64,000 bases of DNA. Source: BOG-932 sp965276835. GTDB lineage: Bacteria; Pseudomonadota; Alphaproteobacteria; BOG-932; Roseiterribacteraceae. Below, in pieces: positions 26,628 through 34,883 of this stretch. The translations under genes and the position numbers were made by a program. Location: contig OZ255631.1 in NCBI GenBank assembly GCA_965276835.1, positions 2,480,001 through 2,544,000 on the forward strand, in the 5' to 3' direction. The notes under the pieces were generated by a model, which ran no database searches, was not told the DNA's origin, and was given only the letters and a program-made list of their open reading frames with translations. Numbering within the stretch: the stretch's first letter is position 1; each line of letters opens with the position of its first letter.

Positions 26628-27434
26628 CTATTTCCGTGCCGGCGCCAACCGGTCAAGACGAAGGCGGTGGCGATTGTCGGTCAGGTGGTAAGCACAGCCG
26701 AGTACGGCCGCCACGGCGCCAAGGCCGGTCCCCCCAGCGATCAGGAACATGATCAGGATTTGGTATTTGACCGCGTCCCCGGGCGAGACGCCGCCCAGTA
26801 TCTGACCGGTCATCATGCCGGGCAACGAGACGATGCCGGTGGCCGACATGCTGTTGACGATCGGCATCAGGGCGCTGCGCAGCGCCTGCCGCACGACGGG
26901 CCCCAGCGCAGTTCGCCGGTCGGCGCCCAGCATCAATTGCGCCTCGACCGCGGCCTGCCGGGTCTTCAACCCGGTCGTCATGCCATGAATGCCCAGCGAT
27001 ATGCCGGTCATGGCATTGCCGAGGATCATACCCAATAGCGGCACCGCGTAGCGCGGGTCGTACCAGGGATGCGCTTGTAGCGAAACCGTCAGCGCGAAGA
27101 TGGTGACCAGCATCGAAGCGGTGGTGATACAAACGGCGCCCAGCCCATAGGACCACCAGCCGGCCAGCGGCCGTTCCTGCCGCGCCGCGATCTCCCGCCC
27201 CGCGAACAGCGCCATGCCAAGCATCGCCAACCCGGTCAGATAGGGGGAGACCGTTCTGAACAGCACGACAAGGACCAGGCCCATGATCGCAAGCTGCGCG
27301 ACCATCCGGGCCGCCGCGATCAACATGCGCCGGTGGATATTCAGATCGAGCGCAAGTGACAAAGCGGCGTTGATCAGCACGAACACACTGGCGAACGCGA
27401 CATCCCAATAGCTGAGATCGATATAACCGTTCAT
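26628..27434 (-). CDS. fetB: FetB/YbbM-type ABC exporter permease
   Basis: A 268-residue membrane protein of the UPF0014/FetB family, the permease of a putative iron-exporting ABC transporter. About seven hydrophobic helices are visible, beginning with VAFASVFVLINAALSLALDL (residues 12-31). The conserved QAxLMLGADRRTALGPVVRQ motif near residue 165 and SMSATGIVSLPGMMTGQIL near residue 193 are the family hallmark. Its ATG overlaps the stop of the ATPase gene. It converges with the DUF1302 gene (4 bases between stops). The iron-export role is known for the E. coli pair and inferred here. Confidence 0.85.
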   Translation of the reverse strand: MNGYIDLSYWDVAFASVFVLINAALSLALDLNIHRRMLIAAARMVAQLAIMGLVLVVLFRTVSPYLTGLAMLGMALFAGREIAARQERPLAGWWSYGLGAVCITTASMLVTIFALTVSLQAHPWYDPRYAVPLLGMILGNAMTGISLGIHGMTTGLKTRQAAVEAQLMLGADRRTALGPVVRQALRSALMPIVNSMSATGIVSLPGMMTGQILGGVSPGDAVKYQILIMFLIAGGTGLGAVAAVLGCAYHLTDNRHRLRLDRLAPARK

Positions 27435-28030
27435 GGAAGAACGGCCTCTTGCACCACGCCGCCGTCGATCGTCAGGGTCCGGCGCGCCACCCGCCCAGCC
27501 TGAACATCGTCATGGGTGACCCAAAGCGCCGACATACCCGTGCCGAGCCGCTCACGGACAAGGCCCTCGACCGCCGACACCGATGCCGCGTCGAGGGCGG
27601 CCGTCGGTTCGTCGAGTAAGATCACGCGTGGGTTCAGCGCCAGAGCGCGGACCAGAGCCAGGCGAAGACGCTCACCGGTCGAGCAACGGGCGACCGGCCA
27701 GCCCCGGGCCTCGTCGGGCAATCCGACCTTGGGAAGAAGCGGCGAAATCCCGGCCCAATCGGCAAAGTGTTCGCCAACCGTATCGGCCCACCAGCCGGGT
27801 TCGGCGGGCATGTAGACCACCTTGCGGCGCCACTGGGGAGCCGGAACGGCGTCGCGATCCACGCCGTCGAGTTCAACGCGGCCTTCGGCCGGATCCAGGT
27901 CGGCGACTGCCCGCAACAGCAAGGTCTTACCCGCGCCTGACGGCCCGCGAACGGCAACGCACTCGCCGGGCGAGACGACGAAAGATGCGGGCTGGAGACC
28001 GGTGCGGCTAAGGTCGGCGACTAAGAGCAC
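27431..28030 (-). CDS. fetA: FetA-type ABC ATPase
   Basis: A 199-residue ATP-binding subunit, short for an ABC protein but normal for FetA. Walker A is GPSGAGKT near residues 30-37, Walker B VILLDEPTAALD near residues 136-147 and the switch histidine is in VTHDD near residue 170. The signature loop reads CSTGERLRLAL rather than LSGGQ-type. It pairs with the downstream FetB-like permease through a four-base overlap. Proposed to energise metal or small-molecule export from the cytosol. The start ATG at 28030 is the first in frame after a stretch with no clear ribosome site. Confidence 0.85.
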   Translation of the reverse strand: MLLVADLSRTGLQPASFVVSPGECVAVRGPSGAGKTLLLRAVADLDPAEGRVELDGVDRDAVPAPQWRRKVVYMPAEPGWWADTVGEHFADWAGISPLLPKVGLPDEARGWPVARCSTGERLRLALVRALALNPRVILLDEPTAALDAASVSAVEGLVRERLGTGMSALWVTHDDVQAGRVARRTLTIDGGVVQEAVLP

Positions 28031-28298
28031 GGGCGGACCGGACTGTTGACGGCCGGTTTCTTTATCATGGCCGGTCAGGCTTGTATCCCGTGGGCGTCGT
28101 GCCCGGACGTGGCGCGGGGTTCTCGGCCGAGGCGCCGGAAGGCGTGCGCTTCCTGACGCGCAGTCGGGTGTTCACGGATGAGGAAGTCGCTGAACTGAAT
28201 GCAGCGGGGCCGCCCGCGCGGGCGGGTTAGATAGTGAGATTACCGTCAGTCGGCAACACTTAATTGCTATGCTGCTTATGCGGTTATATTTTTGAATA
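28031..28298. other. Intergenic gap with a possible gene remnant
   Basis: No convincing gene lies here. On the plus strand a GC-rich reading frame without a good start ends at the TAG at 28228-28230; its last residues, EGVRFLTRSRVFTDEEVAEL, look protein-like and may be the tail of a lost gene. After it the composition drops to that of the HNH-like gene, so the border near 28230-28250 could mark an insertion edge. Confidence 0.3.
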
Positions 28299-29078
28299 AT
28301 GGGGCAGGCAAAGAATCGACGAGGGTTACTTGGAGCTCTTAAAGATGTGCAACCGTATTGCATCTATTGTGGCGGGAACACGATCGCTACCACGATCGAT
28401 CATATGCCACCCATCACAATTTTCGACTTAAGGGAGCGCCCTAAAGGATTAGAGTTTCCCGCCTGCACAGACTGCAACTCCGGCAGTACCGGCGCGGAAC
28501 AAATAGCGGGCCTGATAAGCCGGATGATATCCAGCTCAAAAGCCGAAGAGGCTCGACACGAAACTAAGCGCATGATGAATCACATCGCTAACAATCACCC
28601 TGGACTACTCACTGAAATGATGCCAAGCCTCAAGGAGCGCATCTACTTCCGAGTACAACAGAAAATTCCATCGGATCGTCACCCTTTGAAAACTGATGGA
28701 CCGATTATAAATGCGGCACTTAACCGTTTCGCAGCTAAGTTAGCTCTGGCTTTGCACTACCATTTACTTCAAGTCCCTTTGCCTGCAACAGGCCAAATTG
28801 CAGTTTGCTGGTATTCAAATTTTGCACTCTCTAGACAGCGAACCGAATTTGATTTTATTCGCGATCTCGGTCCTGCAACGACGCTCCGACAGGGCACAAA
28901 GGACGTTGCGGACCAGTTTAGTTACCGCAGTTCGGCTTGGCCTGAAGAAAACACGAGCGTCCATTTCGCACTTTTTCGCCAATCCTTTGGTATTCAAGCG
29001 GCTGTTACAGACAACCTCGACCTAATAACCAATGCGCAAGGTATGCAAATCTTTGAGCCCGGTTTCCTAAAATTCTAA
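28299..29078 (+). CDS. HNH-like zinc-motif protein, probably acquired
   Basis: A 259-residue protein with an HNH/Cys4-like N-terminus: CIYCGG (residues 21-26), TIDHMPPITIF (near 32-42) and PACTDCNSGS (near 54-63), in the order seen in small HNH nucleases. The remaining 190 residues are mixed alpha/beta and I cannot name them. Base composition is clearly lower in GC than its neighbours, with many A/T third positions, which suggests recent transfer. The opening MGQAKNRRG is common in proteins of mobile or accessory origin. It stands alone, with a four-base convergent overlap with the HxlR gene. A role in DNA cleavage or defence is possible but unproven. Confidence 0.6.
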   Translation: MGQAKNRRGLLGALKDVQPYCIYCGGNTIATTIDHMPPITIFDLRERPKGLEFPACTDCNSGSTGAEQIAGLISRMISSSKAEEARHETKRMMNHIANNHPGLLTEMMPSLKERIYFRVQQKIPSDRHPLKTDGPIINAALNRFAAKLALALHYHLLQVPLPATGQIAVCWYSNFALSRQRTEFDFIRDLGPATTLRQGTKDVADQFSYRSSAWPEENTSVHFALFRQSFGIQAAVTDNLDLITNAQGMQIFEPGFLKF

Positions 29079-29461
29079 TCTAAATCGAATCGTTCCCGCG
29101 CCGCTTCGACCGCCTCGATATGCTCTGTCGTCCACTCATGGACCGCCATCATCGGGCCCCAAAAGCTGCGGCCCAATTCGGTTAGGCTGTATTCCGCCGT
29201 TCCGCTTTCTGCGCGCGCTACCAGCCCATTTCGGCGAAGACCGCGCAGGGTTTCGGCCAGAACTTTATGACTGATCCCCGATCGGCGGAGCCGCGGTCCC
29301 ATTTCATCCATGCGCAGTTTCATCGCGGAAAAACGAAGCGGGCCGCCATACAGCACGAAGACGGTCAACGCCGACCAGGTATCGCCGACCGTGTGGAGCA
29401 TTTCGCGCGATAGAAGACCGACGCGGTGAGCACCGAACGCCTGCGGATCATATGTCGACAT
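29075..29461 (-). CDS. HxlR-family transcriptional regulator
   Basis: A 128-residue winged-helix regulator of the HxlR type. The family core is clear: TVGDTWSALTVFVLYGGPLR near residues 24-43, then GISHKVLAETLRGLRRNGLV near residues 61-80 as the recognition region, and EYSLTELGRSFWGPM near residue 91. HxlR proteins respond to electrophiles, quinones or pathway compounds. There is no conserved N-terminal cysteine, so ligand sensing is more likely than thiol sensing. It is divergent from the cycloisomerase-CMD-P450-MFS group and is its probable regulator, with a palindrome in between. Confidence 0.85.
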   Translation of the reverse strand: MSTYDPQAFGAHRVGLLSREMLHTVGDTWSALTVFVLYGGPLRFSAMKLRMDEMGPRLRRSGISHKVLAETLRGLRRNGLVARAESGTAEYSLTELGRSFWGPMMAVHEWTTEHIEAVEAARERFDLD

Positions 29462-29533
29462 AACAACCACCGTTGGATGCCAGCCTGCGGGGCCGCCATC
29501 TTGCGCCCGCCGTCCATGTGGTCAAGCAGAATG

Positions 29534-29549
29534 GTTACCAAGAAGTAAC
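29534..29549. promoter_or_regulatory. Candidate HxlR operator
   Basis: GTTAC-CAAGAA-GTAAC is a perfect 5-base inverted repeat with a 6-base centre. It lies 73 bases from the hxlR start and 87 from the cycloisomerase start. HxlR regulators bind short palindromes of this kind in divergent promoters; the assignment is by position. Confidence 0.4.
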
Positions 29550-29636
29550 TGGATCGACCGCGATGCGAGCCATAGGGTCCATTCATCAATTGCCCGTCCG
29601 ATAACGGTGGACAAAAAGAACTGAGGGGAGACGATC

Positions 29637-30464
29637 GTGGGTGGATACTGGTTTTCGAAAAACCCGGACAGAGCCTGGGCGGAAAAGTTCTATCTGATCT
29701 TCATCCCGATCTTCTTCGCCTATAACGCGCTAATGCAAAAAATGGGTTGGGTGAGCGCCGGGAATTTCTGGCACATCACCCAGGACTTGCTGATGTGGCT
29801 GCCCTATTGCGTGGTGTTGCCGCTGATCCTGCGGCGCAATTCCGGCGTCCGCTTCTATGACGACTACTGGTTCAAATTCCAGATCTGGGTCGGCGTCTTC
29901 GTCTTCTTCGCGACCTATTTCCACACTGAATGGTTCTTCTCGGTTCTGGGCATGCGGTACAATTTCCCGAATGTCAGCCTGTATCTCGACAGCCGCCTGT
30001 GCGGCCCGGACGAGGCGACCGCGCTTGCGACTCACCAGAAGATTCCACTCGGCATCTATCTCAACACGATGGCGTTCTTCACCATCTATCACACGCTCGC
30101 CTGCGTCGTGATGCGCCGGGTGCGCAGCATGACGAACAACTGGAATGCCGGCGCGCGCTGGGGCAGCTGGATCGCCATCGTCGCGGCGGCATCCTTCTTC
30201 TTCGCCTTCATGGAAACCTATCTCTATATCCAGCCCGATGTCGCCAACACGGTCTATTACTTGGACAAGGCGCGCATGCTGCGCATCGGCAGCTTCTGCT
30301 ACATGCTCTATTTCATCGTCAGTTTCCCCAACGTCTATCGGCTGGACGAACCGCCCGGCGAGAAGTGGAAACTGTCGCGCTGCGCGATCGAGGCTGGTTT
30401 CGTCAGCATGCTCTCGCTGCTGCTGATCGACCTGTTCGCCTGGGTCTACGGGCCGATCGTTTAG
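29637..30464 (+). CDS. Cycloeucalenol cycloisomerase homologue (cyclopropylsterol isomerase family)
   Basis: A 275-residue integral membrane protein with six or more helices. It resembles plant cycloeucalenol cycloisomerase along its length: WFSKNPDRAWAEKFYLIF at the N-terminus, YWFKFQIWVGVFVFF with YFHTEWFFSVLGMRYNFP in the middle, and RIGSFCYMLYFIVSFPNVYR, LDE, then LSRCAIEA and a final GPIV. In plants the enzyme opens the 9,19-cyclopropane ring of cycloeucalenol. The start is a GTG with GAGGGGAG six bases upstream. It heads a group with a CMD-family protein, a P450 and a transporter, so a role in transforming cyclopropyl sterols or triterpenes is plausible; the bacterial reaction is unproven. 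Confidence 0.75.
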   Translation: MGGYWFSKNPDRAWAEKFYLIFIPIFFAYNALMQKMGWVSAGNFWHITQDLLMWLPYCVVLPLILRRNSGVRFYDDYWFKFQIWVGVFVFFATYFHTEWFFSVLGMRYNFPNVSLYLDSRLCGPDEATALATHQKIPLGIYLNTMAFFTIYHTLACVVMRRVRSMTNNWNAGARWGSWIAIVAAASFFFAFMETYLYIQPDVANTVYYLDKARMLRIGSFCYMLYFIVSFPNVYRLDEPPGEKWKLSRCAIEAGFVSMLSLLLIDLFAWVYGPIV

Positions 30465-30483
30465 CAACACTGGGAGGAAAGTC

Positions 30484-30870
30484 ATGTCGGAAGAGGATAG
30501 CGAACGGCGCCAGCGCGGATTGAAGATGTTCGAGGAAGTTTATGGTGGCGTGGTGCCGGTGCCGCCGCCCGAGCATCGCGGGGCGTTTTTCTGGCAGACC
30601 ATCGACCAGCTGTTTTCCGAGACCTGGTCGCGTCCCAACATGTCGATCCGCGACCGGCGACTGGTCGCTTTAGGAGCCGTCGCCGCACTGGGCGAGACCG
30701 AGATGTTCGAAATCCAGTTGCGCGCCGCGATCCGGAAGGGCGAACTGACCGAGGCGCAGGTGGAGGATTTGGTGCTATTCCTGCCGGCCTATATCTCATA
30801 TCCGCGCACGTCGAAGATTCTGGCGATCAGCCAGAAGATTTTCGCGGAGATGAAGGCTGCCGCAAAATAG
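30484..30870 (+). CDS. Carboxymuconolactone decarboxylase (CMD) family protein
   Basis: A 128-residue all-helical protein of the CMD/AhpD family. The signature SIRDRRLVALGAVAALGETE (near residues 56-75) is well preserved. There is no CxxC, so AhpD-like peroxidase chemistry is excluded; the usual histidine after this helix is glutamine in FEIQLRAAI, so true gamma-carboxymuconolactone decarboxylation is also doubtful. GGGAGG precedes the ATG. It lies 19 bases after the cycloisomerase gene and 78 before the P450 gene. Members of this branch are often of unknown substrate and sit in oxygenase clusters. Confidence 0.75.
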   Translation: MSEEDSERRQRGLKMFEEVYGGVVPVPPPEHRGAFFWQTIDQLFSETWSRPNMSIRDRRLVALGAVAALGETEMFEIQLRAAIRKGELTEAQVEDLVLFLPAYISYPRTSKILAISQKIFAEMKAAAK

Positions 30871-30948
30871 TCCCGAAAATACATTGAGAACCAAATGTTT
30901 TCTAGCGTAGTGTCTGCCCGCTGATAAATCCGAGCGCGTAGGCCAGCC

Positions 30949-32145
30949 ATGCTGACATTCGATCCGTACGACCGCGATTATGGGATCGACCCGTATCCGC
31001 TTTATGCCAGGCTGCGCGATGAGGCGCCGGTCTATCATAATCCGGATATGAAGTTCTGGGCGTTGACCCGGTTCGACGATGTGCTGAACGCGCATCGCGA
31101 TGCCAAGACATTCAGCAGCGCGGGCGGCGTGACGATTGAGGGCACCGAGGCGGGAATGCCGTTCCTGATCGTCAAGGACCAGCCGGAACACAGCTGGGCC
31201 AAGGCGCTGGTGGTCAAGATGTTCAGCCGCCAGCGAATGACCGCGCTGGATGCGTTCATCCGTGAGAAGGCCGCCGAACTGCTGGAGGCTGCCTATGACA
31301 AATACGGCCCGAGCGGCGAGTTTGATTTCGTCAAGGAATTTAGCGTTCCCCTGCCGCTCAGCGTCATCAGCGAACTGCTGGGCATCCCCGAGGAACTGCG
31401 TGAAGAAATCCATCACCTGAGCAACCTGACGGTCCTGCGCGGACCCGACATGGATCCGAACGCGGCGGCGATGGCGACGATGCGAACGATGGAAATCTAT
31501 ATCGGATTGGCGGCCGATCGCCGGGCCAATCCGCGCGACGATATCGTCTCAATGCTGATCGCCGAGGAGGTCAAGGGCGAGGACGGCAAGACGCACAGGA
31601 TGGAGAATCATGAGATCGCCGCCCGCTTCCTGGAAATGGGATTTGCCGGGCACGAGACCGTGGCCAAGGCGATCCCCAACGGCGCGATGGCCTTTCACTA
31701 TTTCCCCGAAGAGCGCGCCCGCCTGCTGAATGACCGCGGCCTGCTGAAGAACGCGGTCGACGAGATTTTGCGCTACGACCCGCCGTCGCAGTTGCAGGGA
31801 CGGACCACGACGACCGACGTGACCTTGCACGGCGTGACGATCCCGGTCGGACAGAAGGTTATGCTGATCACTGGGGCGGCGACACGCGATCCGCGCAGCT
31901 TCGAAAACCCCGACCGGTTCGACGTGACCCGCCCGGTTAGTGATTACATGTCCGTCTTCTTCGGCTTCGGCGTCCACAAATGCTTGGGCATCCACTTGGC
32001 TCGGCAGGAGATCGGGGTGGCGTTCGACGAACTTCTGAACCGGTTTCCGAACTATCAAGTCGTCCCGGAACGGGCAACACGCGCTATCCTCGCCAATGTT
32101 CGCGGCGTCGCCAGCTTGCCGATCACGCTGGGCGTTCGCGGGTAG
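30949..32145 (+). CDS. Cytochrome P450
   Basis: A 398-residue soluble bacterial P450. The haem-binding loop FFGFGVHKCLG carries the thiolate C345, the I-helix oxygen-activation motif is A233-G-H-E-T237, and the ExxR pair is in DEILRYDPPSQ near residues 272-275. No membrane anchor or fused reductase is present; ferredoxin and ferredoxin reductase are not next to it. In this place the threonine of AGxxT is intact. It lies with a cycloisomerase homologue, suggesting a bulky isoprenoid or sterol substrate. Ribosome site before the ATG is weak. Confidence 0.9.
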   Translation: MLTFDPYDRDYGIDPYPLYARLRDEAPVYHNPDMKFWALTRFDDVLNAHRDAKTFSSAGGVTIEGTEAGMPFLIVKDQPEHSWAKALVVKMFSRQRMTALDAFIREKAAELLEAAYDKYGPSGEFDFVKEFSVPLPLSVISELLGIPEELREEIHHLSNLTVLRGPDMDPNAAAMATMRTMEIYIGLAADRRANPRDDIVSMLIAEEVKGEDGKTHRMENHEIAARFLEMGFAGHETVAKAIPNGAMAFHYFPEERARLLNDRGLLKNAVDEILRYDPPSQLQGRTTTTDVTLHGVTIPVGQKVMLITGAATRDPRSFENPDRFDVTRPVSDYMSVFFGFGVHKCLGIHLARQEIGVAFDELLNRFPNYQVVPERATRAILANVRGVASLPITLGVRG

Positions 32146-32237
32146 TGCGCTGATTTCGCTTCGCCTTGTCCGTATCTTAAGGCAAAACCGTCCGTAACGT
32201 GTCCGGTGACCCACTGGTACGATGCGGGAGGAATATT

Positions 32238-33566
32238 ATGGCGTCATCGGCCGGCATACCGGAGACCGTCCGCGCGCAATTGGAGAGCGCTGAGCCGATG
32301 ACGGACGCGTGGCGCCGCCACCGCCCCTATGTCCTGTTCATGGTGTTCGTCGCGTTCTTTCTGAACTCGCTCGATCGCAACATCATTAATGTTCTGCAGC
32401 AGTCGATTAAGCAGGAATTCGGCCTGATGGACTGGCAACTGGGCATGATGACCGGCCTAGCCTTTGCTCTTCTGTATAACATCGTCGGCATTCCCACCGC
32501 CCGTTTCATCGATGGCGGCGCGACTCGCCGGAACATTCTGGCCGGCGGCCTGGCATTGTGGAGCGTGGCGACCGCGATTTGCGACATCACGCAGAATTTT
32601 TGGCAGTTGCTGGCCTGCCGGATGGGAGTCGGCGTTGGCGAAGGGTCGTTCGGTCCCGCCACCATGACGATGATTTCGGATTATTACGGCCCGAACGAGC
32701 GTGCCAGGGCGATGGGGCTTTATCTGCTGGGATTGCCGCTGGCCGCGTTTGTCGGGATGCCCCTGGGCGGCTGGGTCGCACTGCATTACGGCTGGCGCGC
32801 CGCCCTGATGCTCGTCGGCTTGCCGGGGCTGATCATCGCACTGATCGTCAGGCTGACGGTCAGGGAACCGCCCCGCGGCCTATCGGACGGCGTGGTCGTC
32901 AAGGTCGCGGCGGCGCTGCCGATCGGGCATGTATTCGCGACCGTGACGAAGAAAAAGACGGTCGTCCACCTATTGATCGCGGCGTCGCTGTCATCCTTTT
33001 CCACGGTGGGCGGAATGGTCTGGATTCCCCCGTTTCTTCAACGCAGCTTCGGCCTTAATGTGGCGGAGGTCAGTGCAAGCTGGGGCGTGATGAGCGGCTT
33101 GGCCGGCGCCGTTGGCGCTTTCGGCGGCGGCTGGCTGGCCGACCGGTTCGGGGTACGAAGCCCAAAATATTACATGCTTCTCCCGGCGGCGGCGATGGCA
33201 GTCTCGCTGCCCTTCTATTTGCTGGCGGTTGTCTCGGGCAGCTTCCCGCTATGCTTCGCCTGTCTGATCGTGCCGGCGACGCTCAGCTTTTCGTGGATTC
33301 CGTCGGGTATCGCTGTGACGCAGAGCTTGGCGCCGATGGCGATGCGCGCGCTGCTGGGCATGTTCGTGACACTGGCTGCAAACCTGATCGGGCACGGTAT
33401 CGCGCCGCCGGTCATCGGCGCGATGAGCGACTTATTCGCCGCACTAACCGGCAGCGAGGTTTCCGGCCTTCGTCTGGCGCTGATCGCGGCTTCGATCTTC
33501 TATCCTTGGGCAGCGCTGCACTTCTGGCTGGCATCACGTAGTATCGCGCGGGATTTGGAAACGTAA
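32238..33566 (+). CDS. MFS transporter, Spinster/ACS-like
   Basis: A 442-residue major facilitator with twelve predicted helices. The N-terminal ALNSLDRNIINVLQQSIKQE-like segment (FFLNSLDRNIINVL near residues 41-54), the GVGEGSFGPATMTMISDYY motif after helix 4 and RGLSDGVV in the central loop fit the spinster-type or anion:cation group common in aromatic and steroid catabolic clusters. The ATG at 32238 follows GGGAGGAATATT. It is the last gene of the cycloisomerase-P450 group and may import the substrate. Specificity cannot be read from the sequence. Confidence 0.82.
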   Translation: MASSAGIPETVRAQLESAEPMTDAWRRHRPYVLFMVFVAFFLNSLDRNIINVLQQSIKQEFGLMDWQLGMMTGLAFALLYNIVGIPTARFIDGGATRRNILAGGLALWSVATAICDITQNFWQLLACRMGVGVGEGSFGPATMTMISDYYGPNERARAMGLYLLGLPLAAFVGMPLGGWVALHYGWRAALMLVGLPGLIIALIVRLTVREPPRGLSDGVVVKVAAALPIGHVFATVTKKKTVVHLLIAASLSSFSTVGGMVWIPPFLQRSFGLNVAEVSASWGVMSGLAGAVGAFGGGWLADRFGVRSPKYYMLLPAAAMAVSLPFYLLAVVSGSFPLCFACLIVPATLSFSWIPSGIAVTQSLAPMAMRALLGMFVTLAANLIGHGIAPPVIGAMSDLFAALTGSEVSGLRLALIAASIFYPWAALHFWLASRSIARDLET

Positions 33567-33670
33567 CCTTCGGGTCACGAATGCTGCGGCGATAATGATC
33601 TGGCCGATTTCGCAATGTAACATTAAAGATTTCATTGCGCTTTCTTTTAAGGTTACTGGTATACACCCGC

Positions 33671-34876
33671 ATGCTTACCACGGTCGGCCCGACAGCCTCG
33701 TCAACTGACGCTTCATCTCCCCAAACGCTGAAATATGCGCGGGTGCTGGTGGCGGACGACATCGAACCCAATCGCGAACTGTTGGTTCGGCGCCTACAGC
33801 GCCTCGGCATTACCGACGTGGCTCAGGCGGCGGACGGCAAGGCCGCGCTGGACCTGATCCGGTCGCAACCGTTCGACCTCGTGCTGCTGGACATCATGAT
33901 GCCGATCATGACCGGCTTCGATGTATTGGAAGCCATGGCGGCGGAAGGCCGCACAGAGCGACTGCCGGTGATCGTTATTTCGGCGATGAACGAAATGGAA
34001 TCCGTGGTTCGCGGCATCCAACTGGGTGCGGAAGATTTCCTTATGAAGCCGTTCGAGCCGACCTTGCTGAAGGCGCGGATCGTGGCGTCGCTGGAAAAAA
34101 AGCGGCTTCGCGACAAGGTCCATGAAGAGCTGGCGCGCAAACAGGCGGAACTTGGTGAAGCGCGCAATCTGCAACTAGCGCTGATGCCGGCGTCTTATGC
34201 CAGCGCGCATCTACAGATCGACGTAATTCTGGAACCTGCACGCGAAGTAGGCGGCGACCTCGTCGACCATGTGCCGTTGCCCGACGGGCGGCATCTGCTT
34301 GTACTGGGCGACGTGTCGGACAAAGGCGCCGGCGCCGCGCTGGTCATGGCGCGCACCCATGCGCTGGCGCGCGGCTTGGCGATGCGGCCCGATGCGGTGG
34401 ATCTGTTCGCCGATATGGGACGGGCCGCCTATGCACTGAATACCGAGCTTGCCGCCAACAATCCCAGTTGCATGTTCGTGACCATGGCGCTGGCCGTGTT
34501 CAATCCGGCTGACGGAACGCTCGATTATGTCAATTGCGGCCATGTCCCACCTTTCGTACGTCGCGCCGACGGACGGCTGGACCGACTGACGGCAACCGGC
34601 GGCTTGCCGCTGGGGGTCATGGACGATGCCGAATATGCGGCAGGCCGGGCACGGCTCGAACCGGGTGACGTATTACTGTTGATCAGCGATGGCTTTACCG
34701 AAGCGGCATCGCCGGATGGAACGCTGTTCGACGACGCGGGAATCGAACTTTGGCTCGCCGACCCGCCCGAAAAACTCGACGCCCTGGTCGCCATCGTGCG
34801 CGCGCATGAAGCCGGCGGGCCGGCATCGGACGATATGGCCGCCCTGCTCCTTCGCATTCATTGCTACTCAACGTGA
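33671..34876 (+). CDS. Receiver-PP2C phosphatase (RsbU-like response regulator)
   Basis: A 401-residue two-domain signalling protein. Residues about 24-145 form a CheY-like receiver with phospho-acceptor D74 in VLLDIMMP and a lysine in FLMKPFEP. After a coiled-coil linker (KKRLRDKVHEELARKQAELG) comes a PP2C/SpoIIE phosphatase domain with metal ligands in VGGDLVDHV, LGDVSDKGAGAALVMA and SDDMAALLLR. It would dephosphorylate a STAS antagonist when its receiver is phosphorylated. A hybrid kinase follows 7 bases later, and a STAS/RsbW pair lies downstream, so all parts of a partner-switch are here. Confidence 0.88.
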   Translation: MLTTVGPTASSTDASSPQTLKYARVLVADDIEPNRELLVRRLQRLGITDVAQAADGKAALDLIRSQPFDLVLLDIMMPIMTGFDVLEAMAAEGRTERLPVIVISAMNEMESVVRGIQLGAEDFLMKPFEPTLLKARIVASLEKKRLRDKVHEELARKQAELGEARNLQLALMPASYASAHLQIDVILEPAREVGGDLVDHVPLPDGRHLLVLGDVSDKGAGAALVMARTHALARGLAMRPDAVDLFADMGRAAYALNTELAANNPSCMFVTMALAVFNPADGTLDYVNCGHVPPFVRRADGRLDRLTATGGLPLGVMDDAEYAAGRARLEPGDVLLLISDGFTEAASPDGTLFDDAGIELWLADPPEKLDALVAIVRAHEAGGPASDDMAALLLRIHCYST

Positions 34877-34883
34877 TCAACCC

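Noticed and set aside
28081..28230. A 50-codon plus-strand gene
   Set aside because: No start or ribosome site; better read as a gene tail or chance, so reported only within the gap.
30484..30870. AhpD-type peroxidase
   Set aside because: The CxxC pair needed for that activity is absent.
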